DNA of 54,296 nucleotides from Actinomycetota bacterium. Its GTDB lineage: Bacteria > Actinomycetota > Thermoleophilia > Solirubrobacterales > Solirubrobacteraceae. The stretch spans positions 2,158 through 56,453 of the forward strand of contig JADDQZ010000005.1 of assembly GCA_016781085.1 (NCBI GenBank), given 5' to 3'. This document shows positions 34,881 to 42,924 of this stretch, piece after piece. The position numbers and the translations under genes are program-made. Under the pieces are notes generated by a model, which did no database searches, had not been told where the DNA came from, and saw nothing but the letters and a program-made list of their open reading frames with translations. Position 1 is the first letter of the stretch; every line of letters begins with the position of its first letter.

Positions 34881-35054
34881 CCTGTTGTGATCAGAGTTGG
34901 TACGAGATCACCCTCAGCGCAGACTCTGACCTGGCCCTACGACGCGAGAACCTTCGACGATATGAAGGTCAGCTTGTGACCCTACGGCGGGTCGCCGTCC
35001 AAGCCGAGTCGACAGCACACCGTCACGGCAGCAGGACTGTGGCGCTCGTGCCGC

Positions 35055-36035
35055 TCAGCGAACGGTGACCGGCGTGCCGACCGGCATCAATTTCGCGAGC
35101 CGCAAGATGTCGCGGTTGCGCAACCGGATGCACCCGTGCGAGACACGCCCGGGCAAAAGCCCCGGCTTGTTCGTGCCATGAATTCCGATGAACCCACCGC
35201 CGGGCCAGTCGGTAAGCACAGCCGAACGGGCGCTCGTTCCGAACGCTACCGGTCCGTAGACGGGATCCTTGAAGCCACGCAGAACGTTACGGACGTAGAA
35301 CTCGCCCGTGGGGGTCGGCCACTTCTTTCTTCCTACGCCGATGCGAGCGGTGAAGATCGTGCGGTTCAAACGCTTGAGTTGCAGCTTGAAGCGCTTTGTG
35401 TCGACGTAGAGATGCGTTTGCACGGTCTCATAGCCACTGATCGCAGTGCGCGGCAGCCACCCGGTCGAGTTGTTGGGCAGAACGGGCAAGCGAACTCGCA
35501 GCCACAACTGGCCGCCGACGTTCACGCGCTCGAGGATAAGGACAAGGTTCTGCGTTCGCTCAGGAGTCAGCCGTGACAGGAATGCCACCTTGCGCGCAGT
35601 GCGCGACGGCTCTGCACGGGCGACTGTCGAGCGCTCCAAGAACGCCCAGCGCGCGATACGCGCGTTGGTCAGGATGGCGGGCTTCACTAGCTCTACTTGC
35701 TCCGCCGGAGCCGGAGCCGGAGCGGGCGTCGGAGCAGGCGTCGGCTGTGCGGTGATCGCCTCCGGCGGGGGAGCCGCAGTGGCGGTCGGAGCCGGACTGC
35801 TCGACGGCGCTGGCTGCGGGGCAACGTCTTGGGAGAACGCGGCCGCGGGCCACACCGCGGCGAAGGCCAGCACGACGAGGATCAGGGCAGCCGGAAGTTG
35901 ACGGCCACGCGTCGATGGAGCGCCTAGGTGCAGGGCAGCGCCAGACAGCGTGGCGCCAGGGGAATCAGTCAGGGCCACGCGGCGCAGCGTAGCGTGAGGC
36001 AAAGCGGAAGAAGTCAGTGCAACGCCAGTTGGCAC
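35055..36035 (-). CDS. L,D-transpeptidase (YkuD domain), secreted or membrane-anchored
   Basis: Cross-links peptidoglycan (3-3 bridges) or attaches proteins to it, outside the membrane. The frame has 326 residues. A hydrophobic signal or anchor (LPAALILVVLAFAAVWPAAA, about 47-66) is followed by a Pro/Ala-rich wall-spanning linker (PAPAPAP) to about 108. An SH3-like region follows, then a C-terminal YkuD domain with GIHGTNKPGLLPGRVSHGCIRL (read as HGT and SHGCIRL), giving the catalytic Cys and His. The GTG at 36035 is not preceded by a clear ribosome site; a start about 20-25 codons later is equally possible. Confidence 0.87.
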   Translation of the reverse strand: MPTGVALTSSALPHATLRRVALTDSPGATLSGAALHLGAPSTRGRQLPAALILVVLAFAAVWPAAAFSQDVAPQPAPSSSPAPTATAAPPPEAITAQPTPAPTPAPAPAPAEQVELVKPAILTNARIARWAFLERSTVARAEPSRTARKVAFLSRLTPERTQNLVLILERVNVGGQLWLRVRLPVLPNNSTGWLPRTAISGYETVQTHLYVDTKRFKLQLKRLNRTIFTARIGVGRKKWPTPTGEFYVRNVLRGFKDPVYGPVAFGTSARSAVLTDWPGGGFIGIHGTNKPGLLPGRVSHGCIRLRNRDILRLAKLMPVGTPVTVR

Positions 36036-36049
36036 AGAAGGGAAGATGC

Positions 36050-36071
36050 GGGGCGGCTACGCAGCCGCCCC
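36050..36071 (-). terminator. Hairpin after the ferritin-like pair
   Basis: GGGGCGGCT and AGCCGCCCC form a perfect 9-bp stem with a 4-base loop. On the minus strand it lies 26 bases after the second ferritin-like gene and upstream of the L,D-transpeptidase start. The following GCATCTTCCC is only weakly T-rich, so termination is plausible rather than certain. Confidence 0.5.
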
Positions 36072-36096
36072 GCCAATCCTCTCAACTAAACGCCGA

Positions 36097-36819
36097 TCAC
36101 CCAGTGAAGGACGGCCGCGTCGAGCCGCCCGTGTTGTTTCGCGCGGCGACGATGAAGCGCGTGGAGGCGACAGCCCTGAGCACTTGACCCTTCGTCATGG
36201 CCGGATCGAACGCGTTCGGCGCCGGCGACATACCCATCATGTCGCGAATCCACGCGGCGTGCCGCGCTTCGACCGAGTGGATCGCCAACGCGGCATTGAG
36301 CACCGCGTCCGAGTCGATCATCGGGGCCTGACCCTTGTAGGCGGCCACGCCGGTGTCTTCTAGCACCTGCGCGGTCGCCATGAACATCTTCATGTCTTCG
36401 GTGGTGCCGCGGAAGTTGAACTTCGGCTTCTTCACCGCAGCCCTGCCGAGCGCAGCCTTGAGCCCCTTCACATGCGCACGCTCGTGGTCACCTACCACGC
36501 GGGCGAACAGCGCGGCCTCGCCCGAAAGCGCGCCCATCTTCTCGGCTTCGGTGTAGAACTCGGCTTCGAGGTGCTCAAGGGTCAAGGCGAAGTTGAGGAT
36601 CGCCACGTCGTTCTTGGTCGCAGCGCTGGCGACCGCGGGAGCCATCGCCAGCAGGGCGCCGCCACCGATGAGCCCGCCGCCGAAAAGGCCGGCCTTGGCG
36701 AGGAAGCCCGCGCGCGTGTCGCCGGCGGCCGCCGCCATCGTTTCCTGAATCGCCCCGTCTACATCGACTTCGGCGAGCGTGAATGCCTGCAAGGAGTTCT
36801 CCGTTCGAATGCTCGTCAT
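36097..36819 (-). CDS. Ferritin-like domain protein (paralogue 2)
   Basis: 240 residues. A hydrophobic segment (AGLFGGGLIGGGALLAMAPA, about 44-63) with AVASA suggests export. The mature four-helix domain carries ILNFALTLEHLEAEFYTEA, ARVVGDHERAHVKGLKAAL and IHSVEARHAAWIRDMMGM. These repeated Glu and ExxH patterns are typical di-metal ligands of the extracytoplasmic ferritin-like (Ferritin_2) family. Physiological role is unknown; such proteins are often linked to stress or desiccation. It follows its paralogue by 14 bases. Confidence 0.85.
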   Translation of the reverse strand: MTSIRTENSLQAFTLAEVDVDGAIQETMAAAAGDTRAGFLAKAGLFGGGLIGGGALLAMAPAVASAATKNDVAILNFALTLEHLEAEFYTEAEKMGALSGEAALFARVVGDHERAHVKGLKAALGRAAVKKPKFNFRGTTEDMKMFMATAQVLEDTGVAAYKGQAPMIDSDAVLNAALAIHSVEARHAAWIRDMMGMSPAPNAFDPAMTKGQVLRAVASTRFIVAARNNTGGSTRPSFTG

Positions 36820-36833
36820 CTCGTTGCCGATCC

Positions 36834-37517
36834 TCAGCCCTTGATGAAGCCGGTCTTACCGACTGCCCTGAGGACTTGCTTCATCGACGCCATGGCGTCG
36901 AAGGCGACCGGCGCCGGCATAGTGTCGCGGCCCCCGCGGAACCTCGGTCCGAACATGATCCGGCGCGCCCAGGCGGCGTGGCGGGCTTCAACCGACACGA
37001 TCGTGCCGGCGGGCCCGAGCGTTGCACGGGTTAGACGGGCACCCTGGCCGTTGTAGGCGGCAACACCCGTTTCTTCGAGAACGATCGCGACCGCCATGAA
37101 CGTCTCTTCGTTGCGGAAAGAGTTCTTGAAGTCGAACCTGGGCTTGTCGATGGCAGCGTTTTTAAGCACGCTCTTGAGGAACTTGACGTGAGCGATCTCG
37201 TGATCACGCACCGTCTTGGCGAAACCGAGGACTTCGCCGCTGAGGTTTCCGGACTTCACAGCGCGGATGTAGAACTCAGATTCAAGGTACTCGAGCGTCA
37301 GCGCGAAGTTGAGGATTTGTACGTCCTGCTTGGCCGACTTGGCACCAAGCGCCACTTGCGGCAACCCGGCAAAGAGCACCCCGCCCGCGACGAAGGTACC
37401 GCCGCCGATGGCGGCCTTCTTGAACAGCTCTGATCGAGTCGTGGACAGGCCGCCGTCGGGCGCGTTGTCAAACGCGCTTCCAGCGTCTACCAGCTCGAGC
37501 GATACAGCCTCCGACAT
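36834..37517 (-). CDS. Ferritin-like domain protein (paralogue 1)
   Basis: 227 residues, first gene of the pair; ATG at 37517 with GGGGAG nine bases upstream. A hydrophobic stretch (AAIGGGTFVAGGVLFAGLPQ, about 35-54) precedes the domain. The core QILNFALTLEYLESEFYIRA, RDHEIAHVKFLKSVL and VEARHAAWARRIMFGP align closely with paralogue 2, keeping the Glu and ExxH residues. Both lack a twin-arginine motif. The two genes are a tandem duplication that has diverged strongly outside the helices. They are divergent from metH. Confidence 0.85.
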   Translation of the reverse strand: MSEAVSLELVDAGSAFDNAPDGGLSTTRSELFKKAAIGGGTFVAGGVLFAGLPQVALGAKSAKQDVQILNFALTLEYLESEFYIRAVKSGNLSGEVLGFAKTVRDHEIAHVKFLKSVLKNAAIDKPRFDFKNSFRNEETFMAVAIVLEETGVAAYNGQGARLTRATLGPAGTIVSVEARHAAWARRIMFGPRFRGGRDTMPAPVAFDAMASMKQVLRAVGKTGFIKG

Positions 37518-37599
37518 TCAGGTTGCTCCCCGCAATGGATGAAAGGACAGCCAGTCTGTCACGTATCAGCGGTCGCGTGCAGAAAGGTGGCGTGAACCC

Positions 37600-37635
37600 C
37601 AACCTTGTCACAACCTTGTCAAGGTTCGCTACAAT
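37600..37635 (+). promoter_or_regulatory. metH promoter with 11-bp tandem repeat; probable leaderless start
   Basis: CAACCTTGTCA occurs twice, head to tail (37600-37610 and 37611-37621). The second copy also forms an inverted repeat AACCTTGTCAAGGTT (37612-37626). TTGTCA of copy 1 (37605-37610) can act as -35 with TACAAT (37630-37635) as -10, spacing 19. Transcription would then begin at about 37642-37644, at or beside the metH ATG, and no ribosome site is present. The repeat, one helical turn long, looks like an operator. Confidence 0.55.
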
Positions 37636-37643
37636 TCCCTCGT

Positions 37644-40600
37644 ATGCGCGATTTCCTGGCCGCCGTACGCGAGCACGTCGTCGTCTTCGACGGAGGCATG
37701 GGTGCAACGCTCGAGCAGTTCGACCTTTCGCTTGAAAAGGACTACCGCCTTGCGGGGCGCTGCCACGAGGCGCTGGTGCTCAACCGGCCCGACGTCATTC
37801 AAGGCGTGCACGAGTCGATGGTCGCGGCCGGAGCCGAAGTGGTCGAGACCGACACTTTCCAGGCTTCACGCATCAAGCTCGAAGAGTGGGGGCTCGACAA
37901 GCACACGCATGAGATCAACGTTCGTGCTGCGCAGATAGCGCGCGCGGCCGTTGGGGAGCAGCGCTTCGTCGCCGGCTCGATCGGTCCCACCGGGCACCTT
38001 CCCGCTTCTGACGATCCGACGCTCGGCTCGATCCGGTTCCGCGAACTCGTCGCCGTCTTCGCCGAGCAGGCCAACGGGTTGCTCGATGGCGGCGTCGACT
38101 TGATCATCATCGAAACCGCCCAGGACATCCTCGAAGTGAAGGCGGCGATCTTCGGCGTCCGCGAGGCGTTCAAGACGGCGAACCGCACGGTGCCGATCCA
38201 GACCAGCGTCTCGCTGCTGCCCAATGGCGGCAAGATGCTCCTCGGAACCGACGTGTCGGCAGTGCTCGCCACTCTCGAAGCACTCAAAGTCGACGTCATC
38301 GGGCTCAACTGCTCGACCGGCCCCGAAGACATGCGCGATGCCATCCGCTTTTTGGGAGAAACAGCGTCGGTGCCGATCCACTGCGTCCCTAACGCGGGGA
38401 TCCCGTACCAGGGCCCCGACGGCGAAACGATCTTTCCGGAGCAACCGGAGCCGCTGGCCGAGGCCCTCGGCCAGTTCGTCGAGCGCTACGGGGTGAACAT
38501 CGTCGGCGGTTGCTGCGGAACGACGCCTGAGCACATCCGTGCCATCGCCGAGCGTGTCAAGGACCTCCCCTCTTCTCAGCGCCCGGGTCCCCGCCCGCCG
38601 CACGTCTCGTCGATGATCACTGCCACGCCCCTGGTGCAGGAGCCCCGCCCGACAATCGTCGGCGAGCGCGTCAACTCTCAAGGCTCGCGCAAAGCCAAGG
38701 AACTACTGCTGGCCAACGACTACGACGGCCTCACGCAAGTCGCCGAGGATCAAGTCGAAGGCGGCGCCCATGTGCTCGACCTCTGCGTAGCGCTGACCGA
38801 GCGCACCGACGAAGACGAGCAGATGCGCGAGGTGGCAAAGAAGGTCTCGCTGACTCAGCCGGCGCCGATCCAGGTCGATTCGACCGAGCCCGAAGTCATC
38901 GCCACCGCGCTCGACCAGATCCCCGGCCGCGCAATCGTCAACTCCGTCAACCTGGAAGCCGGCCGCGACAAGCTCGACAGCGTGGTTCCGATAGCGATGA
39001 AGCACGGCGCCGCGCTGATCGCCCTGACGATCGACGAAGTCGGGATGGCCAAGACGCGTGAGCGAAAGCTCGAAGTCGCGCGACGCATCCACGACCTCGT
39101 CTGCGGCGAGCACGGGATGGATCCCGAGCTGCTCATCTTCGACGACCTCACCTTCACCTTGACCACCGGGGACGAGGAGTGGCGCCCGTCGGCGGTCGAG
39201 ACGATCGAGGGGATCCGCCTCATCAAGTCCGAGCTGCCGGGCGTAAAGACCTCGCTCGGAGTGTCCAACGTCTCCTTCGGCATCGGGCAGCCCGCGCGCG
39301 CCGTCTTGAACTCCGTCTTCCTGCATCACTGCGTCGAAGCGGGACTCGACCTCGCGATGGTCAATCCGAACCACATCACGCCTTATTCCGAGATCTCCGA
39401 CGAAGAGCGTGCCCTGGCCGACGACCTCGTCTTCAACCGTCGGGAAGATGCCCTCGAGCGCTTCATCGGGCACTTCGAATCCAAGGGCCCGGAGTCAGAA
39501 GCCGAGTCGGCTGATCCGACCGCCGGGATGGAGCCCGAGGAAGCCCTGCATTGGCACATCCTGCGGCGCAAGCGCGATGGCGTTGAGGATTGGATCGAGC
39601 AGTCGGTGGAGAAGATCGGCGCCGTTCCGACCCTCAACGACGTGCTGCTGCCGGCGATGAAGGAAGTCGGCGACAAGTTCGGTGCCGGCGAGCTGATCCT
39701 GCCGTTCGTCTTGCAATCCGCCGAAGTGATGAAGCGGGCGGTAGCCAAGCTTGAGAACTACCTGGATCGAGTCGAGGGCTACACCAAGGGCACCGTCGTG
39801 CTCGCGACCGTCTTCGGCGACGTCCACGACATCGGCAAGTCGCTGGTCAACACGATCCTCACCAACAATGGCTACAAGGTCGTAGATCTCGGCAAGCAGG
39901 TTCCGATCGGGACGATCCTCGACGCCGCCAAGGAGCACGACGCGACGGCCATCGGTTTGAGCGCCCTGCTGGTCTCGACTTCCAAGCAGATGCCGCTATG
40001 CATCCAGGAACTGCACCAGCAGGGCCTGCGCTACCCCGTCTTGGTGGGCGGCGCGGCGATCAATCGCAAGTTCGGCTTGCGGGCGACCTTCCCGCTCGGC
40101 AAGGACGACGACACCATCTATGACTCCGGCGTCTTCTACTGCAAGGACGCGTTCGAAGGCTTGGCGGTCATGGACCAACTCGTCGACGAGCGAGCGCGCG
40201 AGCAACTGACAGCTTCGACGCTGGCCGACGCGCGCAAACTGCGTGAGACGGGCGAAGAGACGAAGATCTTCGACTACACCGATTCGAGCGTCCGGTCGCC
40301 GGCGCGCACCGACGTGCCGGTACCGACGCCCCCGTTTTGGGGAGTGCGCAGCATCCCCGTCGACATGGACGAGGTCTACCGCCACCTCGACACCCACGTG
40401 CTGTTCAAGCTGCACTGGGGCGGACGCGGTGTCAAGGGGGACGCTTGGCGTCAACTGGTCTCCGAGGAGTTCCTGCCGCGCCTCGAGCGCATGTGGGCCG
40501 AGCAGGACTACCTGCATCCCAAGGCGGTACTCGGATACTTCCCCTGCTACTCAGAAGGCAACGAGATCGTCGTCTTGGACCCGGAAGACCGCGAGACGGT

Positions 40601-41222
40601 TCTGGAGCGGCTGACCGCGCCCCGGCAGCCCAAGGGGGACCGCATCTGCCTGGCCGACTTCTTCCGCCCAAAGGAATCCGGCGAGCTCGACGTCGTCGCC
40701 CTGCAAGCGGTGACCGCCGGCGACGAGGTGACCGAAGTGATGGCGCGCCTGGAAGCCGACGGCGAGTTCGCCGAGCAGCTCTACACCCACGGGATGGGAG
40801 TGCAGACGGCCGAAGGCATGGCCGAATGGCTGCACGCCAAGGTTCGCGCCGACCTGCGTATGACCCCGACGCAGGGGCGCCGGTATTCGTGGGGCTACCC
40901 GGCGATTCCGGAGCAGTCAGAGCACGAGAAGGTCTTCCGGCTGCTCCAAGCGCCGGAGCGGATCGGTTTGCGCCTGTCGGGCGGCTTCGCTGTCGAGCCG
41001 GAGCAGTCGACGCTCGCGATCATCGCGCACCACCCGCAAGCCGGCTACTTCGGCATGCGCAATGGGCGGCTGCTGGAGGAAGGCTCACCTGACGAAGTCA
41101 TTCGCGGTACGGAGAAGGATCCGACGCTGCGGTTGCTTCCGCCGGACGAGGAATCGGCCGGCGACACTGATCAGCCGCCGGCCGAGGCCGCTCTCGCAGG
41201 GTCTGCGGACCGGCCGTCCTGA
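37644..41222 (+). CDS. metH: Cobalamin-dependent methionine synthase
   Basis: 1192 residues; transfers methyl from methyl-tetrahydrofolate to homocysteine through cobalamin. Homocysteine domain about 1-300 with the zinc site GGCCGTT near 287. Pterin-binding domain about 330-610 (INSQGSRK-type opening, DLCVALTERTDEDEQM). Cap and B12 domain about 640-880 with DVHDIGKS near 726-733, whose His ligates cobalt. Reactivation domain from about 900, including YRHLDTHVLFKLHWGG and GYPAIPEQSEHEKVF. All four modules are intact. ATG 37644 is chosen over an upstream in-frame start because it follows the -10 directly. No cobalamin riboswitch is visible. Confidence 0.97.
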   Translation: MRDFLAAVREHVVVFDGGMGATLEQFDLSLEKDYRLAGRCHEALVLNRPDVIQGVHESMVAAGAEVVETDTFQASRIKLEEWGLDKHTHEINVRAAQIARAAVGEQRFVAGSIGPTGHLPASDDPTLGSIRFRELVAVFAEQANGLLDGGVDLIIIETAQDILEVKAAIFGVREAFKTANRTVPIQTSVSLLPNGGKMLLGTDVSAVLATLEALKVDVIGLNCSTGPEDMRDAIRFLGETASVPIHCVPNAGIPYQGPDGETIFPEQPEPLAEALGQFVERYGVNIVGGCCGTTPEHIRAIAERVKDLPSSQRPGPRPPHVSSMITATPLVQEPRPTIVGERVNSQGSRKAKELLLANDYDGLTQVAEDQVEGGAHVLDLCVALTERTDEDEQMREVAKKVSLTQPAPIQVDSTEPEVIATALDQIPGRAIVNSVNLEAGRDKLDSVVPIAMKHGAALIALTIDEVGMAKTRERKLEVARRIHDLVCGEHGMDPELLIFDDLTFTLTTGDEEWRPSAVETIEGIRLIKSELPGVKTSLGVSNVSFGIGQPARAVLNSVFLHHCVEAGLDLAMVNPNHITPYSEISDEERALADDLVFNRREDALERFIGHFESKGPESEAESADPTAGMEPEEALHWHILRRKRDGVEDWIEQSVEKIGAVPTLNDVLLPAMKEVGDKFGAGELILPFVLQSAEVMKRAVAKLENYLDRVEGYTKGTVVLATVFGDVHDIGKSLVNTILTNNGYKVVDLGKQVPIGTILDAAKEHDATAIGLSALLVSTSKQMPLCIQELHQQGLRYPVLVGGAAINRKFGLRATFPLGKDDDTIYDSGVFYCKDAFEGLAVMDQLVDERAREQLTASTLADARKLRETGEETKIFDYTDSSVRSPARTDVPVPTPPFWGVRSIPVDMDEVYRHLDTHVLFKLHWGGRGVKGDAWRQLVSEEFLPRLERMWAEQDYLHPKAVLGYFPCYSEGNEIVVLDPEDRETVLERLTAPRQPKGDRICLADFFRPKESGELDVVALQAVTAGDEVTEVMARLEADGEFAEQLYTHGMGVQTAEGMAEWLHAKVRADLRMTPTQGRRYSWGYPAIPEQSEHEKVFRLLQAPERIGLRLSGGFAVEPEQSTLAIIAHHPQAGYFGMRNGRLLEEGSPDEVIRGTEKDPTLRLLPPDEESAGDTDQPPAEAALAGSADRPS

Positions 41223-41238
41223 AGGGTCCTGAGGGCGG

Positions 41239-41403
41239 CTATTCGCCTTCAGGTCCGTTGGCCTCGTCCTCGCTGAGCCGGGACTCTTGCGGCGGCGTGC
41301 CGTGGCGTGAGCCACTCCCGTCTAGCAGTGCGTCACCGTGCGCCTTGCTGGGCGCTGGGTCAGGGCTCGCGGGGGTGTTCTTGTCTGCTTTGGGGTCGGA
41401 CAT
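41239..41403 (-). CDS. Small hydrophilic protein (54 residues)
   Basis: A short frame from ATG 41403 to TAG 41239: MSDPKADKNTPASPDPAPSK, then ... GDALLDGSGSRHG and a DEANGPEGE end. Charged, no hydrophobic segment, disordered-looking. Not recognised. It is convergent with metH, 16 bases past its stop. GC-rich third positions favour coding, but it has no clear ribosome site and may not be expressed. Confidence 0.4.
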   Translation of the reverse strand: MSDPKADKNTPASPDPAPSKAHGDALLDGSGSRHGTPPQESRLSEDEANGPEGE

Positions 41404-41521
41404 GCACCGCGTCTACCCACGAACGCGTCACCGGCCTCGTAGAAGGACCCGCCTTGGAAAAGGGGTCGCACCACACGGCCACTTCACGCGGGTTCCATCG
41501 AGTGGCGCGGCGCCGTCGAGC

Positions 41522-42007
41522 TCAGGTCGGCAGCGGCGAAACCGGCGATACACCGTGCGTGGTCACCGACAACAAGCCGGCTGCAGTCGGCTCGAGCTCT
41601 ACCAGCGGCGGCAAGCCCTCCAGGCGGCGGTGGAAAGCCCCAGCCACGCGTCGCGCGTGCGCTTTCGCGAGCTCGGCGCGCTTGCCGGCGAACAACTCGT
41701 CAACGGTTGTCGTCCACAACACCAACCAGCGCTCGAAGTGGCCGGCTCGGAGCCCGACCTTCATGTGGACGGCGGCGTGCGGACGAAACGCGCCCCCGCT
41801 GTAGGACTGGGCACCGAGCAGGATCGTCTCCCAGAACGAGGCGACCGTTGGGACGTGCGCCTCTAGATCCAGCTTCGCCACATCGACGAAGATGAAGCCG
41901 ATGATCGGGTCGTTGAGCGCCCGGGAGTAAAAAGCGCGCACGAGCCGCTCGCAATCGGCGCGAGTCTCGATGTCGGCAAGGTCGGTGGATGCCGCCATGG
42001 CACTCAT
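41522..42007 (-). CDS. Group III truncated haemoglobin
   Basis: 161-residue haem protein of the trHb3 class. RADCERLVRAFYSRALNDP, then IIGFIFVDVAKLDLEAHVPT with the group III helix B-C region, VASFWETILLGAQSYSGGAF, and HMKVGLRAGHFERWLVLW, where H in LRAGHF is the proximal position. Such proteins bind O2 or NO and are thought to act in redox or peroxide protection. Start may be either of two Met codons at the N-terminus. It stands alone between metH and the channel-like gene. Confidence 0.88.
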   Translation of the reverse strand: MSAMAASTDLADIETRADCERLVRAFYSRALNDPIIGFIFVDVAKLDLEAHVPTVASFWETILLGAQSYSGGAFRPHAAVHMKVGLRAGHFERWLVLWTTTVDELFAGKRAELAKAHARRVAGAFHRRLEGLPPLVELEPTAAGLLSVTTHGVSPVSPLPT

Positions 42008-42161
42008 TATGGTGACCAGGTTGCTAGGAGCGAGTCAAGAACGCGGCGCTGGTCGCGAACGCACAAACATGGTTGTTCGGTGCGAGCAGTTGCTCCTTAC
42101 AAGTCGACGCATTGCAAGTCCGGAAGCCGCCGCTGAAGCGCCTCTACCGCCTGCCACGGCT

Positions 42162-42866
42162 TCAATCTCGATCCGCGCGCACCGCTCCTGCTTCGGCCAC
42201 CTCGCCATCCGTGCGGCGCGAAAGCGTCAAGCCCACAAGGCGCGAGACCACCATCGCGACGTAAGCCAGTCCCGCTAGCTGCTCCATCATCACGAGCGCA
42301 CGGGCGAACGGTCTGATCGGCACGACATCACTTAGTCCCGTGCTGGACAGCGTCGTGAAGGAAAGAAACAAGAGCTCCATCCAAGTTCTGTCTTCTTCCG
42401 GATTGGTCGCGCCCGTGAAAGCCCCCGGCGCCACCGACTGGTAAGCGACGTAGACGTAGGCGAAAGCCCAGGCCACGAGCGTGAACGTCGCTCCCACCGC
42501 GAAGAGCTCGTCTCGCGTGACCCTGCTGTCGGCAAGCATGTAGCGGATCAGGCTGTAAGCGGCGTAGAAGTAGAGGACCGCTTCCAGCACCGAGGAGTAA
42601 GGCAGCAGCGCGTCGCTGCCCGTAACCGCCTGGATCAGCAGCAGCACGGTGGCGGGGATGCCGAGTCCGACGGCGACCCAAGTCAGGCCTGGAGAGCTCC
42701 GGACAGCCAGCACCACGAGCACGAGGATGGCGATGCCGAAGACACTGAACAGCGCGTGACCGGCATAGCGACCCTCCATGAATGGATACAGCAGCACACC
42801 CGCCAGCTGAGCGGCGAAGAGGATGGCGGACGGTTGGCGGCGCAGAGCGTCGAGCACGCGGGTCAA
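42162..42866 (-). CDS. Ion-channel-like membrane protein with atypical pore motif
   Basis: About 234 residues from a TTG at 42866 (start uncertain; the longer open frame runs into the glycosyltransferase gene). Predicted TM helices near 12-30, 35-52, 60-78, 92-108 and 125-145 precede a pore-loop-like segment, ELLFLSFTTLSSTGLSDVVP, and a last TM (ALVMMEQLAGLAYVAMVVSR). The layout matches bacterial Ion_trans_2 proteins, but the K+ filter GYGD is replaced by TGLSD. Ion selectivity, if any, is therefore uncertain. It lies 58 bases downstream of the glycosyltransferase fusion, probably in the same unit. Confidence 0.75.
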   Translation of the reverse strand: MTRVLDALRRQPSAILFAAQLAGVLLYPFMEGRYAGHALFSVFGIAILVLVVLAVRSSPGLTWVAVGLGIPATVLLLIQAVTGSDALLPYSSVLEAVLYFYAAYSLIRYMLADSRVTRDELFAVGATFTLVAWAFAYVYVAYQSVAPGAFTGATNPEEDRTWMELLFLSFTTLSSTGLSDVVPIRPFARALVMMEQLAGLAYVAMVVSRLVGLTLSRRTDGEVAEAGAVRADRD

Positions 42867-42924
42867 GCTAGCGGCTGGTGGAGCGCCTTTTGAGCCGGTG
42901 ACAGCCGTGCTCGGGGTCCTGATG

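Noticed and set aside
34844-35068. 74-residue frame after glnN
   Set aside because: It starts inside the terminator duplication, has unusual codon use and overlaps the L,D-transpeptidase end; no family recognised.
37518-37643. Cobalamin riboswitch upstream of metH
   Set aside because: Only 126 bases separate metH from the divergent ferritin-like gene, no B12-box core is visible, and the probable promoter lies directly at the start codon.
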